From a virus, in IMG/VR virus record IMGVR_UViG_3300047586_000094, positions 1 to 52,432 of that record: 52,432 nt of DNA. One strand, 5' to 3'. Of this stretch, positions 41,059-50,442 are shown one piece after another. The translations under genes were made by a program, and so were the position numbers. The first letter of the stretch is position 1, and the number at the start of each line of letters is the position of its first letter. The notes beneath the pieces were generated by a model that was not told the origin of the DNA, made no database searches, and saw nothing but the letters and a program-made list of their open reading frames with translations.

Positions 41059-41095
41059 TTTTTAAAAAGTTTTAATATTTTTATACCATATTTGG
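41055..41095 (+). promoter_or_regulatory. repeated promoter-like element, copy 2
   Basis: TTAATTTTTAAAAAGTTTTAA, then TATTTTTATAC and CATATTTGG, 25 bases before the sheath start. Strong match to the element at 13820. Confidence 0.6.
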
Positions 41096-41119
41096 GATTA
41101 CAATAATACTCACAATACA

Positions 41120-42811
41120 ATGGCAACAGGTTTTATATTTAATGGTCGTAAAGAAACATTAGCGGGAGTATATGGTACTATAAAAAGTGGAATCCAAAAT
41201 CCTCCTATTACAGCTGATTATGGTACAGTCTTGATTATAGATAATGGCCTTGGTGCTTCGTGGGGTGGAGGTGCTGGAATTGATGGAACATTAGCAAATA
41301 AAGCAGATGCAATATATGTATTTTATGATTTGCTCACCTATCGGTCATTTCTTAAAGGTGGAAAGTTTTGGAAATTAGCTGAACCGTTATTCAAACCTCG
41401 TAAAACAGAACCCGGAGTAAGTAAAATATATCATGTTAAAGCTGCAACGACAGCTCCAGCTACACTTATTTTCATAGCTACCGGTGGTGGAGCAAAAGGT
41501 GGAACATTTAAAATAAAAGTCCGGGATGAAGGAGTAATTGGAAATGGTTCACAAGCTTCTGGTCATTTGGATAAAGGATATGCATTTACCCTGGAAACAG
41601 GTGTTCTTAATATTACCAAATGGATTATGAAATTATGGGTTGGCACATATAAAGGAGCATATCCAACTGATGGAACGTATTATGGTGAAGCTATTGGTGC
41701 AGAACTTATTTATGATGAAGTCCTTCCTGAAGATGCTCCTCCAATATTACTTGCAAAATCTCCAGAGTTTAATAATATTGCTGATTTAATTGCATGGGCA
41801 AAATCAGATGGTTTATTCAATCAATATTTTGCTCTTGACACAACAACTAGTGCTGTTGTAGGAAATGGTTCAGTAAATTCAGCTGATATTGCAAATTATT
41901 CTGGAAACACTTTAGCTACAGGAGGAACAGAAACATATTCTTCAGCCAATCTTGATTTGGTGCTAGAACAAGTTAAAGATTTGGATTATGTATTTATATT
42001 ATCTGATAAATATGGAATAACAGATTATGATTCAATTGAAGTGGGCAAAATGTTAGCTCATATACAAACTGAAGCTAAATACAGACCAAATAAATATTTG
42101 TTTTATGGAGCTGGATTGGATGATAGTGAGTTTGCTCAGGCAAGTGCTAGTTCTTTGGCTGTTGCTGAATATTTTAATGCTGCTTCCGGGATAGTTATTC
42201 ATAGTGGGGTAAAGAAAGTTTCACAGGCCGATCCTACGGGCTTCCGTATTTGGGATGCTCAATTCCATGCTGCAGCTTTGCTGGGGCGTTTATGTGGTTT
42301 GCCTCCACAAGTGCCTTTGACTTTTAAATCAGTTGGTATTGAAGGCTTGGTACATAATCTTAATCAACGTGAACGTGAGCAAGCTCTGGCTGCTGGCATA
42401 TTGACTTCTTATTTTGATACTGACTTTAATGATTTCATTTGCTTGATGGATATAAACAGTTTACAGAATAATGCAAACTTAATTAATCCTGATGGTACAT
42501 CATATAGTATACAAGTTATGCGTATAGCAGGACAAATCAATCATGATTTAATTGTCAATGCTAAAATACAATTGATGGGGCAACCTAATGGAGTTAATCG
42601 TAACACCCTTAGTGCAAATTACGTTAAGAACTGGACGATGGGATTCTTACAGACGAAAGTTGCTACTGCAAGTCAGGATAACCTGATATTATCATTCCCG
42701 GGTGATCAAATTACTGTTACTCCAATAGAAGATAGTTATTGGGTCAGTTATGCTATTGTCATTAATAATGAGATTGACAAAATATTCTTTACAGGATTTA
42801 TGATTGAATAA
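41120..42811 (+). CDS. contractile tail sheath protein
   Basis: 563 residues. N-terminus ATGFIFNGRKETLAGVYGT, then LIIDNGLGASWGGGAG, is the usual sheath opening; the C-terminus with TMGFLQTKV and ISYAIVINNEIDKIFFTGF-type strands fits the linking arm. Large mid-domains include KSVGIEGLVHNLNQ. Its presence defines a contractile tail. Promoter-like repeat precedes it; tube follows. Confidence 0.75.
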   Translation: MATGFIFNGRKETLAGVYGTIKSGIQNPPITADYGTVLIIDNGLGASWGGGAGIDGTLANKADAIYVFYDLLTYRSFLKGGKFWKLAEPLFKPRKTEPGVSKIYHVKAATTAPATLIFIATGGGAKGGTFKIKVRDEGVIGNGSQASGHLDKGYAFTLETGVLNITKWIMKLWVGTYKGAYPTDGTYYGEAIGAELIYDEVLPEDAPPILLAKSPEFNNIADLIAWAKSDGLFNQYFALDTTTSAVVGNGSVNSADIANYSGNTLATGGTETYSSANLDLVLEQVKDLDYVFILSDKYGITDYDSIEVGKMLAHIQTEAKYRPNKYLFYGAGLDDSEFAQASASSLAVAEYFNAASGIVIHSGVKKVSQADPTGFRIWDAQFHAAALLGRLCGLPPQVPLTFKSVGIEGLVHNLNQREREQALAAGILTSYFDTDFNDFICLMDINSLQNNANLINPDGTSYSIQVMRIAGQINHDLIVNAKIQLMGQPNGVNRNTLSANYVKNWTMGFLQTKVATASQDNLILSFPGDQITVTPIEDSYWVSYAIVINNEIDKIFFTGFMIE

Positions 42812-42828
42812 TATAAAAAACTAAGATA

Positions 42829-43311
42829 ATGGGTCAGCAAACATTAACTGCACCAAAAGCAGTAATAAAAATAAACGGATTTGCATCCGGGTTTATGCGC
42901 AATGTTCGTATAACTGAGAATATTCAACGGGGAGAAGTGAAAGGAATAAGTAATCTGACTTTGCAAGAGGTTCCTGCTACGGGATATACTTGTCAGTTAA
43001 CAGCAGATTTCTTCTTCATTAGTTTGAAGCGTCCTGAAGTCCAGGCAATGATTAATCGATCCGGGTCGGTACAAGAGTTTCTTAATACATTTATTTTGGG
43101 AGAACTACCTTGTCAGGTACATATGTACAAAAAAGTAAAGCTCACAGAAGCAAACAATCTTGTCACCGCTGTTGACAATGAAGGTGAGACAGTGGCTGTT
43201 GTACAGGACTTTTTCCCAGATTCACAATCTTTTGATATTACAGAAGGTCAAATTTCTGGCACTAATATTACCGGGAGATATTTAACTCCGGTTATTTTCA
43301 ATAATTCGTAA
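42829..43311 (+). CDS. tail tube protein
   Basis: 160 residues of small beta-rich protein with a central EVPATGYTCQLTADFFFI strand and an end ITGRYLTPVIF. Directly follows the sheath, as tube genes do. Similar in size and beta layout to myovirus tubes. Confidence 0.65.
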   Translation: MGQQTLTAPKAVIKINGFASGFMRNVRITENIQRGEVKGISNLTLQEVPATGYTCQLTADFFFISLKRPEVQAMINRSGSVQEFLNTFILGELPCQVHMYKKVKLTEANNLVTAVDNEGETVAVVQDFFPDSQSFDITEGQISGTNITGRYLTPVIFNNS

Positions 43312-43332
43312 ACTTTTTAAATCAAATTTGCT

Positions 43333-43677
43333 ATGACAGAATTAAAGTTCGAAGTCAAAGGTAATAGTTATACTATCAAAGTTCCCACACCGGGAGATAT
43401 GATAGATGTTGAACGTATGAAGATGGTATTATCTTCAGGCTATTATAATGAGATGATGCGTACTTCTACAATATCTGCACAGGAGTCATTGATGATTATA
43501 GACATCCAGGCACATTTCACAGTTCAATGTCCTGAACTGATGAAAGATTTAAAATGTGAGGATGTTCGTAAAATGGCTGCTGAAGACTACCAGGAATTGC
43601 GAAAAGCATATACAAAAGAATTTATACCCTGGTGGAACGTTTGGTTAAAATTGTTTAGGGGTGAAGATGAAAAGTAG
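43333..43677 (+). CDS. tail assembly chaperone-like protein, first frame
   Basis: 114 residues after the AAATTTGCT-type leader. Beta start (KFEVKGNSYTIKVPTPGD) then helices. Position between tube and tape measure is that of assembly chaperones. It ends at TAG 43675 in the same frame as the next gene. Confidence 0.55.
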   Translation: MTELKFEVKGNSYTIKVPTPGDMIDVERMKMVLSSGYYNEMMRTSTISAQESLMIIDIQAHFTVQCPELMKDLKCEDVRKMAAEDYQELRKAYTKEFIPWWNVWLKLFRGEDEK

Positions 43678-43680
43678 GGT

Positions 43681-44034
43681 ATGCCTATTAATTCAAAAAG
43701 TAAGAGAGCCGTTTTCATTCCAAACAAACAGCCTCTTAAAAATGACATAGATAGTTTCATATATAAGTGGAATGCAACGTACCCTATTGATCGTTGGTGG
43801 AGAGAAAAACATAAAATTGCTTTTAATTCACCAGAGCATAGGGTCGTTTCATTTTTAGACATTTATATTGAGTGGCAGGAAGAACAATTAGTTAACAAAG
43901 CACAAGAAGCAAATCGTAAAAATATAGAATATAGGTCAGGTGATTGGTTACAAGAACGAGCAGTGCTTGATGTAGATGATGAGATTAAAGAGTTTGAAAA
44001 ATTAGATTTGAAGCAATTTGATGATAAAAAATAA
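43681..44034 (+). CDS. tail assembly chaperone-like protein, second frame
   Basis: 117 residues, three bases after the previous TAG and in the same reading frame. Helical, Trp-rich (FIYKWNATYPIDRWWREKH). Read-through rather than frameshift could fuse it to the first. Overlaps the tape measure by one base. Confidence 0.5.
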   Translation: MPINSKSKRAVFIPNKQPLKNDIDSFIYKWNATYPIDRWWREKHKIAFNSPEHRVVSFLDIYIEWQEEQLVNKAQEANRKNIEYRSGDWLQERAVLDVDDEIKEFEKLDLKQFDDKK

Positions 44035-45680
44035 TGGCTGACGACGCAAGTGTACGAATGACCGTTGATAGTGCTCCCGCGATAACGGAGACTCAAAAGT
44101 ATGTCAGACAAGCGACAGAAGCTTTTAATATTCTTTTACAAAAATCAGAAAAATACTCTAATGATATAAAACTTCGCACCCAATTTATTGAACGTGAAAT
44201 CGCTTTAATGCGAGAACGCAATAAATTGGAAATGGGAGAAAATATCAGAACAGAACAGACTCTTTATGCCAGAGGAGCAACTACTGCGAAAGAACGTGCC
44301 GCAGGGATGGCTGATATTCATTATGCAGCACAGGTTGATGAAAGTAAAATAAGTGAGCTAGTCAAACTAACCAAACAATGGACAAATGATCAAAAGGTAG
44401 AAGCAGAAAAAGCAAATCGTTTGGGTCAGACTTTTACTCGCATGTTACCTGGTATAATTAATGCAGGTTCTGCAGAAGGAATGATAAGTGGGGCAACAGG
44501 GGGGTTATTAGCTCCTTTAGGATTTATGGGAGCTATTGCAGGAATACTTATATCGAAAGCCGTCAGGGGAGCTTCTACTATGGAGCCTGCTATGCGGGAT
44601 TATGCTATTTTAACAGGACAAACTTTAATAGGTACACAGGGAGAGGTTGGTAAATTAGATGTATCAGCAAAAACAGGATTAGCTAGTCTTGGAATGCGTC
44701 CTAGTGAATATTATATAAATAAAGCACAATTACTTAGAGCAGGTGGAGGAGTGATGAATGAAGATGCTTTAGGAATAATGGCTTCTGAAAAAGCATTAGG
44801 ATTATCTCGTCAAACTACTGCCGGATTGTTAGGAGTTGAACGTTATGGTGGGGGAACAATAACAAATATTGAACATTATTTTGAAAGATATCTCAGAGAA
44901 ACAGGGCAAAAGATAGCTGTTTTAAGTGAATCTCTTCAAGGATATACGACAGAAGCCTCTAGAATGCTTCGTATAACAGGAAGGGTAGATCCTGAAGCAA
45001 TAGCTGCAGCAATTACTACTGTTAGTAAAGGATTTGGGATAAAGGGAGAACCTTTACAAAATATTTTTGCTGCAATGAATCAGGGCTTACAACAATCTAG
45101 CAATCCAGTTATACAAGCAATGCAATATTCTGCTATGTCACGAGCTATGCCGGGAGCATCATTGTGGAAAATGCAAACAGCTATGGAAAATCCTATGGAG
45201 AATCCACAATATGTAGCTAATATGATGGATCTTGCTCGTAAAACATCTGCAGGAGGTCAAGAAGGATATGCTCGTAATTTGATGAATCTTTTAGGGATTA
45301 GTGCTAATCAAGCTGATTTATTAGCTAATGGAAAATATTCTCCGGAAACATTTGCTGCTGATAAAGCTGCTTTTAGAAAAACAGGAGTTGGTGGAGATGA
45401 GAAACGAGCAGCAGATTTAATGGGGGCTCTTGAAAAAGCATCTGCTGCCTGGGCAGGAGGTTTTGAAAAACGTGGATTTGCTGGTGGAACAGAACAATTT
45501 GTAACAGAATTAACAACAGCTCTTGATGGAATTGGTGGAAAGATTGATAAATTAAATGATGATTTAAATAGTCGTGAAGTAGATTTGACTATGAATATGG
45601 TTAATGCAAATACTTATCTTAAAAAAATGCTTGCTGTTTTTGAATTTGGTTTTTTCAAAAGTCTTACTTTTCATCCTTAA
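44034..45680 (+). CDS. tape measure protein
   Basis: 548 residues, mainly helical with an N-terminal coiled coil, a Gly/Ala-rich hydrophobic block (GLLAPLGFMGAIAGILISK, ~residues 155-175) and Gly-rich repeats. Sets tail length; at the common ~0.15 nm per residue this implies a tail of roughly 80 nm. Placed between chaperone-like genes and baseplate hub. Confidence 0.7.
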   Translation: MADDASVRMTVDSAPAITETQKYVRQATEAFNILLQKSEKYSNDIKLRTQFIEREIALMRERNKLEMGENIRTEQTLYARGATTAKERAAGMADIHYAAQVDESKISELVKLTKQWTNDQKVEAEKANRLGQTFTRMLPGIINAGSAEGMISGATGGLLAPLGFMGAIAGILISKAVRGASTMEPAMRDYAILTGQTLIGTQGEVGKLDVSAKTGLASLGMRPSEYYINKAQLLRAGGGVMNEDALGIMASEKALGLSRQTTAGLLGVERYGGGTITNIEHYFERYLRETGQKIAVLSESLQGYTTEASRMLRITGRVDPEAIAAAITTVSKGFGIKGEPLQNIFAAMNQGLQQSSNPVIQAMQYSAMSRAMPGASLWKMQTAMENPMENPQYVANMMDLARKTSAGGQEGYARNLMNLLGISANQADLLANGKYSPETFAADKAAFRKTGVGGDEKRAADLMGALEKASAAWAGGFEKRGFAGGTEQFVTELTTALDGIGGKIDKLNDDLNSREVDLTMNMVNANTYLKKMLAVFEFGFFKSLTFHP

Positions 45681-45684
45681 AAGA

Positions 45685-47973
45685 ATGGATTTTTATTACG
45701 TTCCGGTTAATTGTGATACTACTCTTGAGGAGTTGGTAGCTGATCCATTATCTGTATTTAGTCAATATAAAAATAATATTCCATTGTTAGTGAATGGGTT
45801 TAAAAATGATGGAGAATATAATTTTGATCGTATTATAGAGAATTATTCATCGGATGATCTTATATCAGAAGCTTCAAAGATAGTAACTAAAGAATTAACA
45901 TTAATTCGAGCAAATACTTCTTTATTTTTACCAAAAGGAGAATTATCAATGGATCTCTTAGCACTGACTGGTAAGAATTTATTTATTAAAGATATTAAAT
46001 CATTCAATGCTTATTATGGACTTTATTTAGAGTTATTACAAAAAGCTGGGTTTACTCCTGCTTTTAAAGCTACCACAAATGATAATCAAGTAGATATTCG
46101 TAATTATTCGATATCTGTTTGGGTATGGTCACGGGCATATAGTCAGAATGGTACTGTTTTATTAGATATTAGTAAGTATGTGGAAAATTGTACAATTCAT
46201 GTCAATGGGACACAAAATACTTTTAGTTTATCTCTTCAGGCAATTAATGATAAAATAACGAATGTAGGAGATGAAGTTATTGGTCAAGTGAATATTGATA
46301 CAGATAATGATCATCATTCAGATTCGGATTTTGTTAATCCTGATACATTTATTTCCGAAAGATTTCCAATTCCCTGGTTTAAAAGAATTCTTCAGCAAAA
46401 TGATATTTTCTTCATTCGCTATGAGCAATTGACTTTGGAAACTACTGAAGATCGAATAGGAACTGGAATAGAAATACCAGCATCAAAATTACCAGGGAAA
46501 ATTTTTGATATGATTGGTTTGGTTGATAGTGTTGAACATCAATTTAATCCTTTAGCAATAGATATGACAGTTGATGTATCAGGACGAGATTTAACTAAGT
46601 TATTAATAGAAGATGGTAGTTATTTCTTTCCATTGCTTTTTACAGAAAATTCTGACACTCTATTTTTTAATACTCAGGACGATTCAAAGTGGTTTAAACG
46701 TTCATTTATAAAAAACACTTTTGATTACTTATTTATTTACAAGATGCAGTCTGTAAGGGATTCTCTTGGATTTGTTGTTAATCAATTAGCCAATTTAGGG
46801 GCTTGTAATGATACTTTGTTTAGTAGTTATGATGATAAAGGAGATGGAGGAATTGAAGGAGCTGGACTTGGTAGCAGACGTACGCAGGCACTTAGATTAA
46901 CTGGACAAAATAAAGATCAAATATCATGGAATGCTGTAAGTGGTATTTGGCAAATTGTTGATCTATTAATAGATCAACAAATTGAAGATCGTCGTATAGC
47001 TAATAGTCAGATTAGTAATCCTAATGGAAATTTACAAAGTGTAATAGATTCATTTTGTCAACGTCCATTTGTAGAATTTTTTGGTGATACTTATGGAGAT
47101 AAATTTACATTTATTGCTCGTACTCCACCATTTACTCAGAATGCTATTTTAAGTGTATTGAATGGTGGAAATTATATAGATGTTAATTTACGAGATGTTA
47201 CAAATGTTGATCTAGCATGGGAGACCACATTTTATACTTGGTTTGAAATGGATCCACGAAATATGTTTTTGGGAAAATCAGATAGTATTGCACTAGCATA
47301 TTTACCTGTAGTCTGGTTCCCAGAAATTGCCGAAACGTTTGGTAACAAACAAATGAAAATTACGGATAATTATATTTCGAATCAAGCATTTACTGGAGTA
47401 GAAGGATCAGAGAATCGTGATTTATTTAAACAAAAAGTGATAGAAGACTTCTTATATGCTATTGAATCTTATTGTAACTTACCATTTACTGAAACAGGGA
47501 CTATCACTTTGAAACGAGATCGTAGGATTAAAGCTCGGACATGGATTAAAATAGGATCACAATTTTTTTATATAGATTCTGTTTCTAATTCGTTTACTTC
47601 TATAGGAGAAAAAATAGATGGTGCAACTACAATAAATGTCAGTCGTGGAATGTATATTGATTTTATACGAGGAAAATATGTAGAATCTTTGAACAGGACT
47701 ATTGATTATTGGAGTATGGTTAAATTAGATACAATACGTTCAGTGTTAGTTCAAAAGATGCAAGTTTATGATGCTATTACTGCTAAACTTATTTATGATG
47801 CTGCTTATGCTGCTAATCCAATAGCTTATGCCAGAGCATTTGAACCGGTTGCAAATGCTTCAGGTGACTTTTCTCCTATTACAGCTTCTATAAGTAAAAA
47901 TACTGTAAAAGTATCGTTTGGGACTGACAAAGAAGCTTTTGATTTCTTTTTACAACGTAAATTTTTACCATGA
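45685..47973 (+). CDS. baseplate hub-like protein
   Basis: 763 residues from ATG 45685; the frame reaches back to 45604 inside the tape measure gene. Beta-rich with SISVWVWSRAYSQNGTVLLD, KIFDMIGLVDSVEHQF and VDVSGRDLTKL, a gp27/gpD-type layout that threads the tail tip. Follows tape measure as usual. Confidence 0.6.
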   Translation: MDFYYVPVNCDTTLEELVADPLSVFSQYKNNIPLLVNGFKNDGEYNFDRIIENYSSDDLISEASKIVTKELTLIRANTSLFLPKGELSMDLLALTGKNLFIKDIKSFNAYYGLYLELLQKAGFTPAFKATTNDNQVDIRNYSISVWVWSRAYSQNGTVLLDISKYVENCTIHVNGTQNTFSLSLQAINDKITNVGDEVIGQVNIDTDNDHHSDSDFVNPDTFISERFPIPWFKRILQQNDIFFIRYEQLTLETTEDRIGTGIEIPASKLPGKIFDMIGLVDSVEHQFNPLAIDMTVDVSGRDLTKLLIEDGSYFFPLLFTENSDTLFFNTQDDSKWFKRSFIKNTFDYLFIYKMQSVRDSLGFVVNQLANLGACNDTLFSSYDDKGDGGIEGAGLGSRRTQALRLTGQNKDQISWNAVSGIWQIVDLLIDQQIEDRRIANSQISNPNGNLQSVIDSFCQRPFVEFFGDTYGDKFTFIARTPPFTQNAILSVLNGGNYIDVNLRDVTNVDLAWETTFYTWFEMDPRNMFLGKSDSIALAYLPVVWFPEIAETFGNKQMKITDNYISNQAFTGVEGSENRDLFKQKVIEDFLYAIESYCNLPFTETGTITLKRDRRIKARTWIKIGSQFFYIDSVSNSFTSIGEKIDGATTINVSRGMYIDFIRGKYVESLNRTIDYWSMVKLDTIRSVLVQKMQVYDAITAKLIYDAAYAANPIAYARAFEPVANASGDFSPITASISKNTVKVSFGTDKEAFDFFLQRKFLP

Positions 47974-48710
47974 ATTTTCCTGGACCAATATCATCTTCAC
48001 AATATTACGTAGGTATTCAATATGGATATATTATATTACCTTCAGGCATAGACCGGGATACATTTATACAACAATGCTATCGTTGGGAACGAGTATCTGT
48101 ATTATCAGAAGGTGGTGGTGGTGTTATTCATGAATGTTACATTAGCAGGGAAGCTATACGGGATATTGAATTTCCACAGACAGTTGAACAATTAGGCAGT
48201 TGTGTTTCATTTTTAACAGATATTCATAGTGCTCATCCTATTATATTCGGAGTATTTTCCAAAGAGGATGAATCTCAATTGTTACGAGAAGGATATTTTG
48301 AACAGTCAAAAAAGAATGGTAATGATTCTGTTGGCATTTCCGGAGATGCTAAACGAGGGGTATTAAATTTATTTGTTAATGGTGGAACATTAACCCAACT
48401 TAATATTACAATAAGTAATAAAGCAAAAAATGCTGTTATTAATTTACGTTGTCGGGGTAATATTAATGTACAAATGGATGGTAAGTTTACAATTAATAAA
48501 GGTTCTGAACCAATGATTAAAGGTTCTGAATTAAAAACACAATTAGATAAGACAAATCAATATATTGCTGATTTAAAATCAGCATTAGATGTGGCTTTAC
48601 AAACATTGGATTCTATAGTTCCAACAAGTGCAACATTTGATGCTACAATGGCAACGAAGTCAAAAGGGGATTATACTAATATCAAGTCTGAAGAATCATT
48701 CTTGGATTAG
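47970..48710 (+). CDS. baseplate spike/puncturing protein-like
   Basis: 246 residues, starting 4 bases before the hub stop. An OB-like N-terminal part (GIQYGYIILPSGIDRDTF, VSVLSEGGGGVIHE), then beta strands of short alternating residues (LTQLNITISNKAKNAVINLR) that suggest a beta-helix needle, then a helix. Fits a membrane-puncturing spike. Confidence 0.6.
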   Translation: MNFPGPISSSQYYVGIQYGYIILPSGIDRDTFIQQCYRWERVSVLSEGGGGVIHECYISREAIRDIEFPQTVEQLGSCVSFLTDIHSAHPIIFGVFSKEDESQLLREGYFEQSKKNGNDSVGISGDAKRGVLNLFVNGGTLTQLNITISNKAKNAVINLRCRGNINVQMDGKFTINKGSEPMIKGSELKTQLDKTNQYIADLKSALDVALQTLDSIVPTSATFDATMATKSKGDYTNIKSEESFLD

Positions 48711-48740
48711 TTTTTAAAAAGATTTAATATTTTTATAACA
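48708..48740 (+). promoter_or_regulatory. repeated promoter-like element, partial copy 3
   Basis: TTAGTTTTTAAAAAGATTTAA then TATTTTTATAAC, matching the A/T core at 13820 and 41055 but lacking CATATTTG. Just before the next gene's GTG start. Confidence 0.4.
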
Positions 48741-48751
48741 AATACAAAAGT

Positions 48752-49528
48752 GTGAGTATAGATTTAGCCATTATTAATCGTAATCGATTAGCATTAGTTA
48801 AAGGAATTGGGCAAGCTACAGTGCATCAATTATATCCAATGGATTTTGAGTACTATATGCTGGCTCTGGAATTAGTTGATGGTGGTGGTGATACAATTGA
48901 TTATTTTGCTTTTCCTGTTTTGCCTTCATCTATTACAAAGACAGAGAATAAAAGAATTAACATAAAAAAATCATATAAAAGCACTTTAATATTAACATCA
49001 ACAGCATATACTCCTCAAGATATATCTATTCGTGGGAATTTTGGAAGGGGATTTAAGATATTATTAGGGGGAAAAGAAATACTTAAAGGTGTAGCTTTTT
49101 CAACAAAATCTGGAGTTTTTGAATTAACTCAATTATCTAATCGTAGTTTGCTTACTCCAGTTAATCAATTTAGTCAATTTGTTAAAACTGGCTATGGTGC
49201 TCTTAAAATTCTTCAGTCTATCATTCATAAATCAGATGGTAGTGATAATAAAGGTCCATTTCGTTTATATCTATACAATTTTGCTTTAGGTGAAAGTTAT
49301 TTGGTTGTTGCTCCTAGTAAGGCGTTGACCCTGGAACAAAATGATTCCAATATGAATATGATTTGGAATTATACTTTAAATCTTACAACCATTGCTCCGC
49401 TGGAATTAGTAAAGAATGCAGTGACTATCACATCTAATATGAAAATATTAGAAATTAATGCTTTACAAAATACAGTGAATGGAACAGGTCGGGATATTGC
49501 AAGTTACGTTTCAAGAATATTAAAATGA
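48752..49528 (+). CDS. baseplate protein
   Basis: 258 residues from a GTG start. Beta-rich with IDYFAFPVLPSSITKTENKR and RGNFGRGFKILLGGKE. The order hub, spike, this gene, J-like suggests a baseplate component such as a tail-tip or LysM/gpX-like protein. Not assigned more exactly. Confidence 0.5.
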   Translation: MSIDLAIINRNRLALVKGIGQATVHQLYPMDFEYYMLALELVDGGGDTIDYFAFPVLPSSITKTENKRINIKKSYKSTLILTSTAYTPQDISIRGNFGRGFKILLGGKEILKGVAFSTKSGVFELTQLSNRSLLTPVNQFSQFVKTGYGALKILQSIIHKSDGSDNKGPFRLYLYNFALGESYLVVAPSKALTLEQNDSNMNMIWNYTLNLTTIAPLELVKNAVTITSNMKILEINALQNTVNGTGRDIASYVSRILK

Positions 49529-50442
49529 ATACAATTTTTGACACATTTAAAAGTATAACTCGTTTTGATATTCGATCATATTTCGATGCTTTTTCAGCGT
49601 TTGTCTTATCAGACTATCAGAAAGTTGTGGATTATTACACAATTGGTGCAGATATTTCTCCGGATGTAATCAATGAAATAAAAGAGTTGACTAATCAAAT
49701 GATGCAAATCAATGATTTATTCAATCTTTATAATGATCGTCTTAGTAGTGGAACCATTGAAATATGGGAATTACTAGATTATTTTGAACAAACTAAAGTA
49801 ACATTATATACTGTTATAAATTCTGCTCGTTGGATGCATTCTACAAAAAATGTACTTCAAAGCAATGTAGTAAATCAAGATTATATTCTGCGTCAAGGTG
49901 AAAACTTTGAACAATTAGCTACAGAAGTAGGATATTCTGATCCAGATAATGATTGGTCACAAATAGCTTTAAATAATGATACGAATGAAGAAAAATATAC
50001 GTTTGATGGAGGGAACAAATTAAAGATATCATTTGTAAATGACCTTAGTTATGATATCAATACTGTTATTGATAGTATAAGTGGGATAAAAGTATATGGA
50101 TTGGATTTAGATCAAAATTGGGTCTTTGAAAATAATGATTTAAAAGTATTAGGATATCGTGATACAATTAATCAACAAACACAAATCTTAATAGGATTAG
50201 CTAAAGGTAGTGTTCCAGAGTTTCCAGGAGATGGTATAAGCAAGGATCTGGTTGGTAGTAATGTAAATGCTATTCAATATCCTGTTATTTTGAGACAACA
50301 ATCTGCTGTATTTGAAAAAGATAATAGATATAAATCTATTGCAATTAATAAAATTGAAAGACAACAAACTTCTCTTGCTATTGAATTAACTGTAGTTACA
50401 AAGTTGAATGATATATTGAATGAACAATTAGTATTAAAATGA
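49525..50442 (+). CDS. baseplate protein, wedge-like
   Basis: 305 residues. Helical N-terminus (SDYQKVVDYYTIGADIS) and a beta C-terminal half (YPVILRQQSAVFEKDNRYKS). Overlaps its neighbours by four bases on both sides. By position a wedge protein linked with the J-like gene that follows. Confidence 0.5.
   Translation: MNTIFDTFKSITRFDIRSYFDAFSAFVLSDYQKVVDYYTIGADISPDVINEIKELTNQMMQINDLFNLYNDRLSSGTIEIWELLDYFEQTKVTLYTVINSARWMHSTKNVLQSNVVNQDYILRQGENFEQLATEVGYSDPDNDWSQIALNNDTNEEKYTFDGGNKLKISFVNDLSYDINTVIDSISGIKVYGLDLDQNWVFENNDLKVLGYRDTINQQTQILIGLAKGSVPEFPGDGISKDLVGSNVNAIQYPVILRQQSAVFEKDNRYKSIAINKIERQQTSLAIELTVVTKLNDILNEQLVLK

Noticed and set aside
43660-43690. Programmed -1 frameshift between the chaperone-like genes
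   Set aside because: Both genes are in the same frame and no slippery heptamer precedes the stop.
45604-45684. Upstream start for the baseplate hub-like gene
   Set aside because: These codons overlap the tape measure C-terminus in another frame; ATG 45685 gives a sensible start.
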